The translations under genes and the position numbers were made by a program. This document shows, one piece after another, positions 27,895 to 36,030 of a stretch of DNA of 64,000 nt. The notes under the pieces were generated by a model that saw only the letters and a list, made by a program, of their open reading frames with translations, did no database searches and was not told the DNA's origin. The stretch covers positions 1-64,000 of the forward strand of contig NZ_PREX01000008.1 of the NCBI RefSeq assembly GCF_009935905.1. The letters are read 5' to 3'. This DNA comes from Alkalibacterium sp. MB6 (lineage in GTDB: Bacteria > Bacillota > Bacilli > Lactobacillales > Carnobacteriaceae_A). Positions within the stretch are counted from its first letter, which is position 1, and the number at the start of each line of letters is the position of its first letter.

Positions 27895-29523
27895 ATGAAG
27901 TGGTGGCAAAGTGCAGTCGTCTATCACATTTACCCAAGAAGCTTTCAAGATAGCAATGGAGACGGTATCGGTGATATTCCGGGTATTATTAGTCGATTAG
28001 ATTATTTGGAACAGTTAGGCATTACAGCCATTTGGCTTGGTCCTGTGTATCAATCACCAAATGACGACAATGGGTATGACATTAGTGATTACCGTGCCAT
28101 TCATCCTGATTTTGGAACAATGGCAGACATGGAAAAGCTAATAGACGAAGCAAACAAGCGAAACATTAAACTTATTATGGATTTAGTAGTGAATCATACA
28201 AGTGATGAACACGAGTGGTTCAAAGATGCTAAACAAAACAAAGATAATCCTTACAGAGATTATTATATTTGGAGAGATCCGGTCAATGGCGGACCTCCCA
28301 ATGACTTAAGATCAACCTTCAGTGGGTCAGCCTGGGCATTCGATGAACAAACAGGGCAATATTACTTGCATCTGTTTAGCAAAAAACAACCTGATTTGAA
28401 TTGGGAGAATGAAAAGGTACGTCATGAAGTTTATGACATGATGAATTTTTGGCTGGATAAAGGCATCGGCGGTTTCCGGATGGATGTGATCGATTTAATT
28501 GGTAAAGTGCCAGACGAAGGCATAACAGCGAACGGACCGAAGCTTCATGAGTACCTTAAAGAAATGCATGAACAGACGTTTAAAGGTAGAGACGTGATGA
28601 CAGTCGGTGAAACGTGGGGTGCCACGCCAGAAACGGCTAAACTGTATTCACATCCTGACCGAAACGAATTATCAATGGTTTTCCAGTTCGAACACATCAC
28701 GCTTGATGAGCAGCCGAACCAGTCCAAATGGGATTTAAAGACGCTTGAGATAAAAGATTTAAAAGAGGTGCTGTCAAAGTGGCAAGAAGAATTAAAAGGT
28801 GATGGATGGAACAGTCTATTTTGGAATAATCACGATACCCCACGCATCGTTTCCAGATGGGGGAATGACTTGAAATACCGAGTAGAAAGCGCTAAATCAT
28901 TTGCGATTCTTCTGCATTTAATGAAAGGAACACCCTATATTTATCAAGGAGAAGAAATCGGAATGACGAATCGGCACATCACGTCCATTGATGAAGTCGA
29001 TGACATTGAAAGTCGCAATATGTATGCTGAACGTTTAGCCGAGGGATACAGTAAAGAAGATATTCTTCACTCGATTAATGTCAAAGGAAGAGACAATGCC
29101 CGTACACCGGTTCAGTGGGATGATTCAGAACAAGCTGGTTTTACAAGTGGGACACCGTGGCTTCCTGTTCAACCAAATAAAAATGACATCAATGTAAAAG
29201 AAGCTCTAGAAAATAAAGAGTCAATTTTCTATACGTACAAAGCTTTGGTTCGCATGAGAAAAGATAACCCGATAGTGGTGTGGGGAGAGTACAAGCAACT
29301 CTTGCCAGATCACCCAACCCTTTTTGCCTATAAGCGATTATATAAAGGAGAAGAGTGGGTCGTCGTTGCTAATATGAGTGAGAAAGAACTGAACGGAATC
29401 TCTTTAGATAGTGCTAAAGAGGTAGAAAATATTATGATTAGCAATTACAACCGAGACGATATTGACTTGAACAACTTATTTTTGAAACCCTATGAGACAG
29501 TTGCGGTGAAGCTTAAAGGCTAA
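27895..29523 (+). CDS. dexB: Glucan 1,6-alpha-glucosidase (DexB-like), GH13_31
   Basis: The 542-residue cytoplasmic enzyme removes glucose from alpha-1,6-linked oligosaccharides such as isomaltose. GH13 motifs are DLVVNHTSDE, GGFRMDVIDLIGK (nucleophile Asp), TVGETWG (Glu) and NNHDTPR. The Val following the nucleophile in region II is the mark of alpha-1,6-specific members. The stretch ITANGPKLHEYLKEMHEQTF closely resembles streptococcal DexB. AAGGAGG precedes the ATG. It probably acts on branch-derived oligosaccharides, complementing the alpha-1,4-glucosidase at 39336. Confidence 0.85.
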   Translation: MKWWQSAVVYHIYPRSFQDSNGDGIGDIPGIISRLDYLEQLGITAIWLGPVYQSPNDDNGYDISDYRAIHPDFGTMADMEKLIDEANKRNIKLIMDLVVNHTSDEHEWFKDAKQNKDNPYRDYYIWRDPVNGGPPNDLRSTFSGSAWAFDEQTGQYYLHLFSKKQPDLNWENEKVRHEVYDMMNFWLDKGIGGFRMDVIDLIGKVPDEGITANGPKLHEYLKEMHEQTFKGRDVMTVGETWGATPETAKLYSHPDRNELSMVFQFEHITLDEQPNQSKWDLKTLEIKDLKEVLSKWQEELKGDGWNSLFWNNHDTPRIVSRWGNDLKYRVESAKSFAILLHLMKGTPYIYQGEEIGMTNRHITSIDEVDDIESRNMYAERLAEGYSKEDILHSINVKGRDNARTPVQWDDSEQAGFTSGTPWLPVQPNKNDINVKEALENKESIFYTYKALVRMRKDNPIVVWGEYKQLLPDHPTLFAYKRLYKGEEWVVVANMSEKELNGISLDSAKEVENIMISNYNRDDIDLNNLFLKPYETVAVKLKG

Positions 29524-29632
29524 CACGTCGTAATTAAAAGTAAGATTTTTTATAATGCGTACGAGTGATGGTAGGATAATAAGAGAAGATAATCGGTGGA
29601 AGTCTTGTTAAGACAGTTGAAAGGAGCTAGTC

Positions 29633-31933
29633 ATGAGTTCTTTACTATCTCATCAATCGAAATGGGTTTTACAAGAAGAAGGTATCTCGAAAGAGACAAT
29701 CGTTCAAAATGAAACCTTATTCGCTTTATCTAACGGCCACTTCGGGACAAGAGGAAGCTTAGAAGAAGCATACCTCATACCTGAATACAGTTACGGAGAA
29801 TCGACACTTGTTAATGGGTTTTACGACAGTGAGCCCATTCAATACGGAGAGTGGGCTTATGGTTATGCCAAGAATCATCAGACCATCATCCCCGTTCCCA
29901 ATGGCAAGAAGCTAACAATCTCTTTAAACGGCGAACCATTTCATTTGAAAATAGGCACCACAACGGATCATAAACGGACACTTGATTTAAAAAAAGGCCT
30001 ACTCACCCGACAATTTGTGTGGACAAGCCCGGAAAATCAATCTATTGATGTTAAAATAGAACGCTTTGTTTCTTATGATTACCCAGAATTACTCGTTCAA
30101 AAAATATGGATTATTCCTCATCAAGACGGCAACCAATTAGAAGTGACTGCAGAAACAGATGATTTAACAAAGATGAGCCATTCAGCTAAAGAAGAAGACA
30201 GTCATGATCCACGTAAAAAAACGGTGAAAGAAAGAAGATTTGACTCTCGAAACATTAAGGGGTCTACAAACAAATTGATGCACATCTCTCCTCATCACAC
30301 CGATTTAAATCTGATTATAGGAGCTACGGATACCTTTTCTGATCAATCAGCTACTATCAAAGAGAACGGTCATCAAGTGAGTTGGACAGTTGAAACTAAG
30401 AAAAATCAAACCATCTCTTTAGAACGCTATATGGCTTACGGTTTTATCTTTACTGATCCAAATGAAGTGGAAAACCAAGCGCGTCACATTGACAAACTCC
30501 TGTCTACTGTGAAAAAAGAAGGCTATGCGGCTTTACGAGAAAAACACCTGACTTATATGAACGATTTTTGGACCCAATCAGATATTGAAATTGAAGGTGA
30601 TGACACCCTTCAAATCGGCTTACGCTTCAATATCTTCCATTTGCATCAAGCTGCGGGCCGAGATGGTTTAACCAACATGTCAGCTAAAGGGCTAACGGGT
30701 GAAGGTTACGAAGGGCATTATTTCTGGGATACGGAAATGTATATGCTGCCATTTTTCATCTACACTCAACCGACTATAGCAAAACAATTGCTGAAATACC
30801 GCCATTCTATTCTCCCAAAAGCAAGAGACAGGGCACGTGAAATGGCTGTAGATAATGGCGTACTGTTTGCTTGGCGAACGATTAACGGAGAAGAAGCAAG
30901 TCCTTACTATCCTGCTGGCACTGCACAAATTCATATAAATGGAGATATTGCTCACGCTGTAAACACCTATTTGGAAGCGACAGAAGATAAAGAGTTTGCA
31001 AGGAAAGAGGGCTTGGATATACTGATTGAAACAGCCCGATTTTATGAAGCTTATGGTCATTATGACGATTTACGTGACGGGGCTTTCGTTATGAACGACG
31101 TCACTGGACCAGACGAGTATACAGCAATCGTCAACAATAACTTCTATACGAATCTACTAGCCAAACACACCTTCAACTATGCCATTAAATGGGTGAATAA
31201 AGCGTTAGAGGAGAATGATGAAGTCACTCAACAAACCTTAAACAGACTTCATTTCAACAAGCAAGAACTGAAGGCGTGGAAAAAAGCAGCGGACAGTATG
31301 TTCTTGCCTTATGATGAAGATCAACAGTTAACCATGCAAGATGACAGTGCGTTTCATAAAAAAGTGTGGGACTTTAATCAGACGCCAAAAGAAAACTATC
31401 CATTATTATTGCATTACCATCCGTTGACGATTTACCGTCATCAGGTTAACAAGCAAGCAGATACTGTATTAGCGCAATTCTTATTTTCTACTGAGTTTAG
31501 TCAAGAACAAAAAGATAGAGATTATGCTTATTATGAATCAATCACAACGCATGATTCCTCTTTGTCTCGGTCGATTTTTGGGATAATGGCCAGTGACATA
31601 GGGCAAATAGATAAAGCGTATGGCTACTTTATGGATACAGCTTTAATGGACATTACGGATTTACAAGGCAACACGAAAGATGGTGTGCACACTGCTAACA
31701 TGGGTGGGACGTGGATGAGCATTGTGTACGGTTTTGCGGGCTTACGGGTAGTTAAGGACACGCTGTGCTTTTTTCCGAAATTACCAAAGCAATGGGAGAC
31801 AGTATCCTTTACCCTACAATTTAGAGGCAGAGCACTCAAAGTCACTCTGAAGTCAGGTGATGTGACCTATAGCTTGCTCAAAGGAGACCCTATAGAAATT
31901 GAACAATTTGGCCAAAAACGACTAATAAAATAG
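29633..31933 (+). CDS. GH65 disaccharide phosphorylase, specificity uncertain
   Basis: This 766-residue GH65 protein has the same layout as mapA but differs clearly in sequence. Features are NGHFGTRGSLEEAY, the phosphate/substrate region GLTGEGYEGHYFWDTEMY, and the catalytic acid region DVTGPDEYTAIVNNNFYTN. The WRTINGEEASPYYPAGTAQ segment is of the type seen in kojibiose, nigerose and YvdK-like phosphorylases rather than Lactobacillus maltose phosphorylase. It would therefore cleave another alpha-glucobiose and yield beta-glucose 1-phosphate for PgmB. GAAAGGAGC precedes the ATG. No clear terminator follows; a small hairpin lies at 31988-32013. Confidence 0.85.
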   Translation: MSSLLSHQSKWVLQEEGISKETIVQNETLFALSNGHFGTRGSLEEAYLIPEYSYGESTLVNGFYDSEPIQYGEWAYGYAKNHQTIIPVPNGKKLTISLNGEPFHLKIGTTTDHKRTLDLKKGLLTRQFVWTSPENQSIDVKIERFVSYDYPELLVQKIWIIPHQDGNQLEVTAETDDLTKMSHSAKEEDSHDPRKKTVKERRFDSRNIKGSTNKLMHISPHHTDLNLIIGATDTFSDQSATIKENGHQVSWTVETKKNQTISLERYMAYGFIFTDPNEVENQARHIDKLLSTVKKEGYAALREKHLTYMNDFWTQSDIEIEGDDTLQIGLRFNIFHLHQAAGRDGLTNMSAKGLTGEGYEGHYFWDTEMYMLPFFIYTQPTIAKQLLKYRHSILPKARDRAREMAVDNGVLFAWRTINGEEASPYYPAGTAQIHINGDIAHAVNTYLEATEDKEFARKEGLDILIETARFYEAYGHYDDLRDGAFVMNDVTGPDEYTAIVNNNFYTNLLAKHTFNYAIKWVNKALEENDEVTQQTLNRLHFNKQELKAWKKAADSMFLPYDEDQQLTMQDDSAFHKKVWDFNQTPKENYPLLLHYHPLTIYRHQVNKQADTVLAQFLFSTEFSQEQKDRDYAYYESITTHDSSLSRSIFGIMASDIGQIDKAYGYFMDTALMDITDLQGNTKDGVHTANMGGTWMSIVYGFAGLRVVKDTLCFFPKLPKQWETVSFTLQFRGRALKVTLKSGDVTYSLLKGDPIEIEQFGQKRLIK

Positions 31934-31987
31934 ACAGCCATAGCGCCTCCGGGAATTTATTCTGGGATATTTTTGTATTGGAAAAGG

Positions 31988-32013
31988 AGTTTGTTACTGA
32001 ATTTAAACAAACT
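31988..32013. repeat. Single hairpin resembling the array units
   Basis: AGTTTGTT (31988-31995) pairs perfectly with AACAAACT (32006-32013). The arms show the AGTT...AACT theme of the five arrays, but only one copy is present. Confidence 0.4.
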
Positions 32014-32037
32014 AAGTGTGACTATGTCTTATTATTT

Positions 32038-32051
32038 TGATACCGGTAACA
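32038..32051 (+). promoter_or_regulatory. LacI-type maltose operator 2
   Basis: TGATACCGGTAACA matches the operators at 22564 and 39199 and ends exactly 12 bp before the malE -35 box. Confidence 0.75.
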
Positions 32052-32063
32052 TGAAAATAACCA

Positions 32064-32092
32064 TTGTAACATTGGCTTAAAGCTTATATAGT
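32064..32092 (+). promoter_or_regulatory. malE promoter
   Basis: TTGTAA (32064-32069), a 17-bp spacer and TATAGT (32087-32092). The predicted start near 32099 gives a leader of about 130 nt. Confidence 0.65.
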
Positions 32093-32115
32093 TGTCTTGT
32101 AACCACTTTCAGACA

Positions 32116-32155
32116 ATCGCTTCCAAACAAACTGGACGAGTAATCCGGTGACTCT
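32116..32155 (+). promoter_or_regulatory. Shared 5'-leader element, copy 2
   Basis: ATCGCTTCC, AAACAAACTGGA (32125-32136) and a small GAGT/ACTC hairpin, followed by TCTACA. The same blocks in the same order occur in the nplT leader at 22624-22670. It lies inside the predicted malE 5' leader. Confidence 0.5.
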
Positions 32156-32230
32156 ACAAAACAAGTGATGGGTGAAAGTGGAAAACAAGATAAGCAAAAA
32201 AACAAAGCAAACAAATAGGAGGAAAAAATA

Positions 32231-33562
32231 ATGAGTAAGAAAAACTTGCTTTACAAAGGATTGTTACTGCTTTCAACAGTTGGAGTGCTAGCAGCTTGTG
32301 GAAATGGTGACGACGCAGATGCAACAGATACAGGGGATACTGGTGACTCAACTGAAGAGACCGAAACAGATGAAACAGCGACTGACGAATCTTCAGAAGA
32401 AACAGCAGCAGACGCAGATGCGCCTGAAAAACCTGAATCTCTTCACATGTGGGTTAACAATGAAGACCCTCAGTTAGAAGCTTACGAAAACATTACAGCG
32501 CGCTTTACTGAAGAGTATGGTATTGATGTTCAAATCACACCTTATAACATGTTAGAACAGTTAGAGGGGATGAGTTTAGACGCTCCAGCCGGACAAGGGC
32601 CAGATTTATTCTTCCAACCTCATGACCGTATGGGAGATATCCACTTGCAAGGTTTAGCAGCTGAGCTGGAGTTAACTGAAGATCAACAGAATCGTTTGTC
32701 TGAGTATAACGAAGAAGCAGTCAACTCATTCAGCTTTGAAGGGATTCAATATGGTATCCCAGCTGTTGTTGAAACATACGCTTTATTTGTAAACAATGAT
32801 TTAGTACCCGAAGCACCCGAAACAATGGAAGAATTAATGGATATTGCTCGTGATTTGACAGATGGCAATCAATACGGCTTCATGATGAATGCTGGAGATC
32901 TATACTTCACTTACCCATTCATCACTGCTGATGGCGGTTATATCTTCGCTCAAGACGACAGTGGTGCGTATGATCCAACAGATATTGGATTAAATACACC
33001 TGAAGCTGTTCAATCAGTAGAAATGATTCAATCGTGGTTTGACGAAGGTTTAATGCCTCCAGGAACTGACTTAGAAGTAGCAGACAGCTTATTCATGGAC
33101 GGACAACTAGGAATGGTTGTTAATGGACCATGGGCTATCCCTGATTACCGTGATGCCATTGGTGATAGTTTACAAGTTGTTGAATTACCAACGCAAAATG
33201 GTAACCCGTTGAACTCATTCTCAGGAAACAAGGGTTGGTTAGTAAACTACTACACTGAAAATGAATACTGGGCAACTGAATTGGCTCTATTCTTAACGAA
33301 TGAAGAAAGCTCACAAACATACTTCGAAATGGCCGGTGAATTACCAGCACACACTGGAGTGGAAATTGATGACGAATTCATGGGACCAATCTTTAACCAA
33401 ACACAACACGCACACCCAATGCCAAATATACCTGAAATGTCTCAAGTTTGGGAGCCAGTAGGAAACGCTCTTCAGTTCGTTCAACAAGGAGAGAATGTTC
33501 AAGAAGTGTTGGATGAAGCAGTCGAACAAATTGAATCAAATATTTCAATGATGGGACAATAA
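32231..33562 (+). CDS. malE: Maltose/maltodextrin-binding lipoprotein
   Basis: The 443-residue solute-binding protein (family 1) captures maltodextrins for the MalFG permease. The lipobox is VLAACG (Cys near residue 23). It is followed by an extreme acidic spacer of about 45 residues made almost only of D, E, T, A and S, which holds the binding domain away from the membrane. The mature domain has MWVNNEDPQLEAYE and NGPWAIPDY. AGGAGG precedes the ATG. Regulation is by the LacI-type operator at 32038. A hairpin at 33604-33642 separates it from malF and would let malE be expressed more than the permease. Confidence 0.92.
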   Translation: MSKKNLLYKGLLLLSTVGVLAACGNGDDADATDTGDTGDSTEETETDETATDESSEETAADADAPEKPESLHMWVNNEDPQLEAYENITARFTEEYGIDVQITPYNMLEQLEGMSLDAPAGQGPDLFFQPHDRMGDIHLQGLAAELELTEDQQNRLSEYNEEAVNSFSFEGIQYGIPAVVETYALFVNNDLVPEAPETMEELMDIARDLTDGNQYGFMMNAGDLYFTYPFITADGGYIFAQDDSGAYDPTDIGLNTPEAVQSVEMIQSWFDEGLMPPGTDLEVADSLFMDGQLGMVVNGPWAIPDYRDAIGDSLQVVELPTQNGNPLNSFSGNKGWLVNYYTENEYWATELALFLTNEESSQTYFEMAGELPAHTGVEIDDEFMGPIFNQTQHAHPMPNIPEMSQVWEPVGNALQFVQQGENVQEVLDEAVEQIESNISMMGQ

Positions 33563-33603
33563 GTCTACTATCATTTGCAAAATCAAACTAATCTAATGTA
33601 GTG

Positions 33604-33642
33604 GGAGATTGAGCAAGTACGTATACTCAATCTCCTTCTTAT
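33604..33642 (+). terminator. Stem-loop between malE and malF
   Basis: GGAGATTGAG (33604-33613) pairs perfectly with CTCAATCTCC (33626-33635) and is followed by a weak T-rich stretch. It probably acts as a partial terminator or mRNA stabiliser within the malEFG operon. Confidence 0.7.
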
Positions 33643-33738
33643 TGTCATTTTTGATGTAGGACTTTAAGAAGGCGCTGCTGTAATCAAAAACAGAAGTGTA
33701 TGGATTAAAGTGCGAGGGCAAACAGAAGGAGAGAGACC

Positions 33739-35052
33739 ATGCCTAAGGAGAAACAAAAAAGAAAGCCTGTACCGGTGAATGCAGATTTGAACCATAGCCC
33801 GAAAAAAGCTATGCTTTTATCTATCATTCCGGGATTGGGTCAACTATATAATAAAAGAAAGCTAAAAGGAATTATATTATTTATCTTGTTTGCTGCATTT
33901 GGAATTATGATGTTTGATTTCATCTTTTCAGGCTTTCAAGGCTTAATTACATTAGGAACAATTGAACGTGAGCACGACTCACGAGTGTTCATAATTGAAG
34001 GGATACTTGCACTTATCTTTGCCGTCTTTTACGGTGTGTTTTATTACTTAAACATTCAGGATGCAAAAACAGAAGCTCGAAAGATAAGAGATGGTTGGCA
34101 ACCTGGTAGTGTAAGAGAAAATTTCAGAAATGCATGGGACACAAGTTTCCCTTATGTGTTGATTGGACCGGGATTCTTCTTACTGATTTTTGTTGTTATT
34201 TTACCCCTTTTATTTATGGGCTTTCTAGCATTTACAAACTACAATTTATACAATTCACCACCACGCAACTTATTGCAGTGGGTCGGTTTCCAAAACTTTA
34301 TTCAATTGGTTACTCTCTCAGAATGGCGTACGACGTTTGTAAGTGTGCTGTCATGGACATTAACGTGGACATTTGTCGCGACGACGTTATCCATTGGCTT
34401 GGCTATGTTCCTAGCTATATTAACCAATGACAGACGAATTAAAGGAAAACGAATTATCCGTACCTTCTTGATTTTACCTTGGGCAGTACCGGGATTCGTT
34501 ACCATTATTATCTTTAGAGCTTTGTTTAATGATAACTTTGGAGCGATTAACTCAGACATCCTTCAGCCTTTATTTGGTATAACGATTCCCTGGCTGACCA
34601 ATGTGATGTGGACACGTATTGCTATTATCGCTATCCAATTATGGCTCGGGTTCCCTTACGTCTACGCCCTCTTTTCAGGTGTGCTGCAAGGGATATCGTC
34701 CGATTGGTATGAAGCGGCAGATATGGATGGTGCCACTCGCTGGCAAAAATTCAGAAATATTACCTTCCCTCATTTAATGTTTGCAACAGGACCCTTACTC
34801 TTAACACAGTATACATTTAACTTTAACAACTTTAATATCATCTATCTATTTAACGAAGGTGGGCCAGCTCTTCGCGGCCAAAATGCCGGCGGAACAGATA
34901 TATTGATTTCATGGGTCTATAACTTAACATTCACTAACTCTCAGTACGGGATGGCAGCGGCTATTTCACTGATTCTAGGAATTGTTGTCGCAACCTTTGC
35001 GTTCTTCCAATTCCGACGATCTCGATCATTTAAAGGGGATGGTGAATTCTAA
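33739..35052 (+). CDS. malF: Maltodextrin ABC transporter permease MalF
   Basis: The 437-residue membrane protein has a two-helix N-terminal extension (about 25-110) and six core helices (about 140-430). The EAA loop (YEAADMDGATRWQKFRNITFPH, near 330-350) contacts the ATPase. It pairs with MalG to import maltodextrins delivered by MalE. AAGGAGAG precedes the ATG. The stop overlaps the malG start by 1 bp (TAATG). No cognate ATPase gene (MsmX or MalK) is present in the window, so a shared ATPase encoded elsewhere is likely. Confidence 0.93.
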   Translation: MPKEKQKRKPVPVNADLNHSPKKAMLLSIIPGLGQLYNKRKLKGIILFILFAAFGIMMFDFIFSGFQGLITLGTIEREHDSRVFIIEGILALIFAVFYGVFYYLNIQDAKTEARKIRDGWQPGSVRENFRNAWDTSFPYVLIGPGFFLLIFVVILPLLFMGFLAFTNYNLYNSPPRNLLQWVGFQNFIQLVTLSEWRTTFVSVLSWTLTWTFVATTLSIGLAMFLAILTNDRRIKGKRIIRTFLILPWAVPGFVTIIIFRALFNDNFGAINSDILQPLFGITIPWLTNVMWTRIAIIAIQLWLGFPYVYALFSGVLQGISSDWYEAADMDGATRWQKFRNITFPHLMFATGPLLLTQYTFNFNNFNIIYLFNEGGPALRGQNAGGTDILISWVYNLTFTNSQYGMAAAISLILGIVVATFAFFQFRRSRSFKGDGEF

Positions 35053-35930
35053 TGAGTAAACAACCGAATTCAAAAAAGAAAAAAGGATTTAGCAGAAAAC
35101 AGAAAAGTCGTCTAGAAGTAGCTTTAATTTATTTGGTCATTGCAGTGATGTTTGTTATCATCGCCTATCCATTACTATGGGCATTGTCTATGTCAATGAA
35201 CAGTACAACCAACTTGTTTAGTGCCTCTCTATCTCCAGAGAACTGGTCTCTCGTTAACTATGAATGGTTGTTTAACAACCCTCGAAGTGACTATTTGCTT
35301 TGGTATAGAAACACATTATTCGTGTCGACAATTGTAACGATTTTGACCACCCTACTTGTTCTATTTACGGCTTATGCCTTTTCAAGATACCGTTTCAAAG
35401 GAAGAACGTATGGGCTTTATGCCTTCTTACTTCTTCAAATGTTCCCGGTATTGATGGCGATGGTTGCCCTTTTTATCCTATTAAACACAATTGGATTATT
35501 GGATAACTTATGGGGCTTGATTATTATTTACGTCGGTGGAAATATACCGATGAACGCCTTCTTGGTTAAAGGGTACTTAGACACCTTACCAAGGTCCTTA
35601 GATGAATCAGCAAAAATGGATGGAGCTGGACACTTCAGAATTTTCTTCCAGATACTCTTACCATTGGCTAAACCGATCATCTCCGTGGTTGCGCTCTTTA
35701 ACTTTATGGCGCCGTTTATGGATTTCATCCTGCCGCGTATCGTATTAAGAAGCCCAGAAAACTTTACGTTAGCCTTGGGACTATACAACTTCGTGAACGC
35801 TCAGTTCTCGAATAACTTCAGCCGATTTGCTGCTGGAGCCGTTCTAGTCGCTATTCCTATTGCAACGGTGTACTTGTTCTTACAAAAATACCTTATCTCT
35901 GGATTGGCATCTGGAGCAACTAAAGGTTAA
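35052..35930 (+). CDS. malG: Maltodextrin ABC transporter permease MalG
   Basis: The 292-residue inner subunit has six helices and the EAA loop LDESAKMDGAGHFRIFFQI. The C-terminal KYLISGLASGATKG is typical of MalG, where this tail reaches the ATPase. Translation is coupled to malF through the TAATG overlap. About 100 bp downstream the surface amylase gene begins after its own cre-like site, so the operon may continue or restart there. Confidence 0.93.
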   Translation: MSKQPNSKKKKGFSRKQKSRLEVALIYLVIAVMFVIIAYPLLWALSMSMNSTTNLFSASLSPENWSLVNYEWLFNNPRSDYLLWYRNTLFVSTIVTILTTLLVLFTAYAFSRYRFKGRTYGLYAFLLLQMFPVLMAMVALFILLNTIGLLDNLWGLIIIYVGGNIPMNAFLVKGYLDTLPRSLDESAKMDGAGHFRIFFQILLPLAKPIISVVALFNFMAPFMDFILPRIVLRSPENFTLALGLYNFVNAQFSNNFSRFAAGAVLVAIPIATVYLFLQKYLISGLASGATKG

Positions 35931-35993
35931 ATCTATTTATAAAATTGAATCTCCTTGCTTTTATTTGAAGTGGGGAGATTTTTTTACGGAAAA

Positions 35994-36007
35994 TGTAAGC
36001 GTTAAAC
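35994..36007 (+). promoter_or_regulatory. cre-like site before the surface amylase gene
   Basis: TGTAAGCGTTAAAC fits the catabolite-response consensus TGWAANCGNTNWCA except for the last two bases. It lies 24 bp before the ATG, where bound CcpA would block transcription. Confidence 0.55.
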
Positions 36008-36030
36008 TAAATGAAGAGGAGTTTGAGAGC

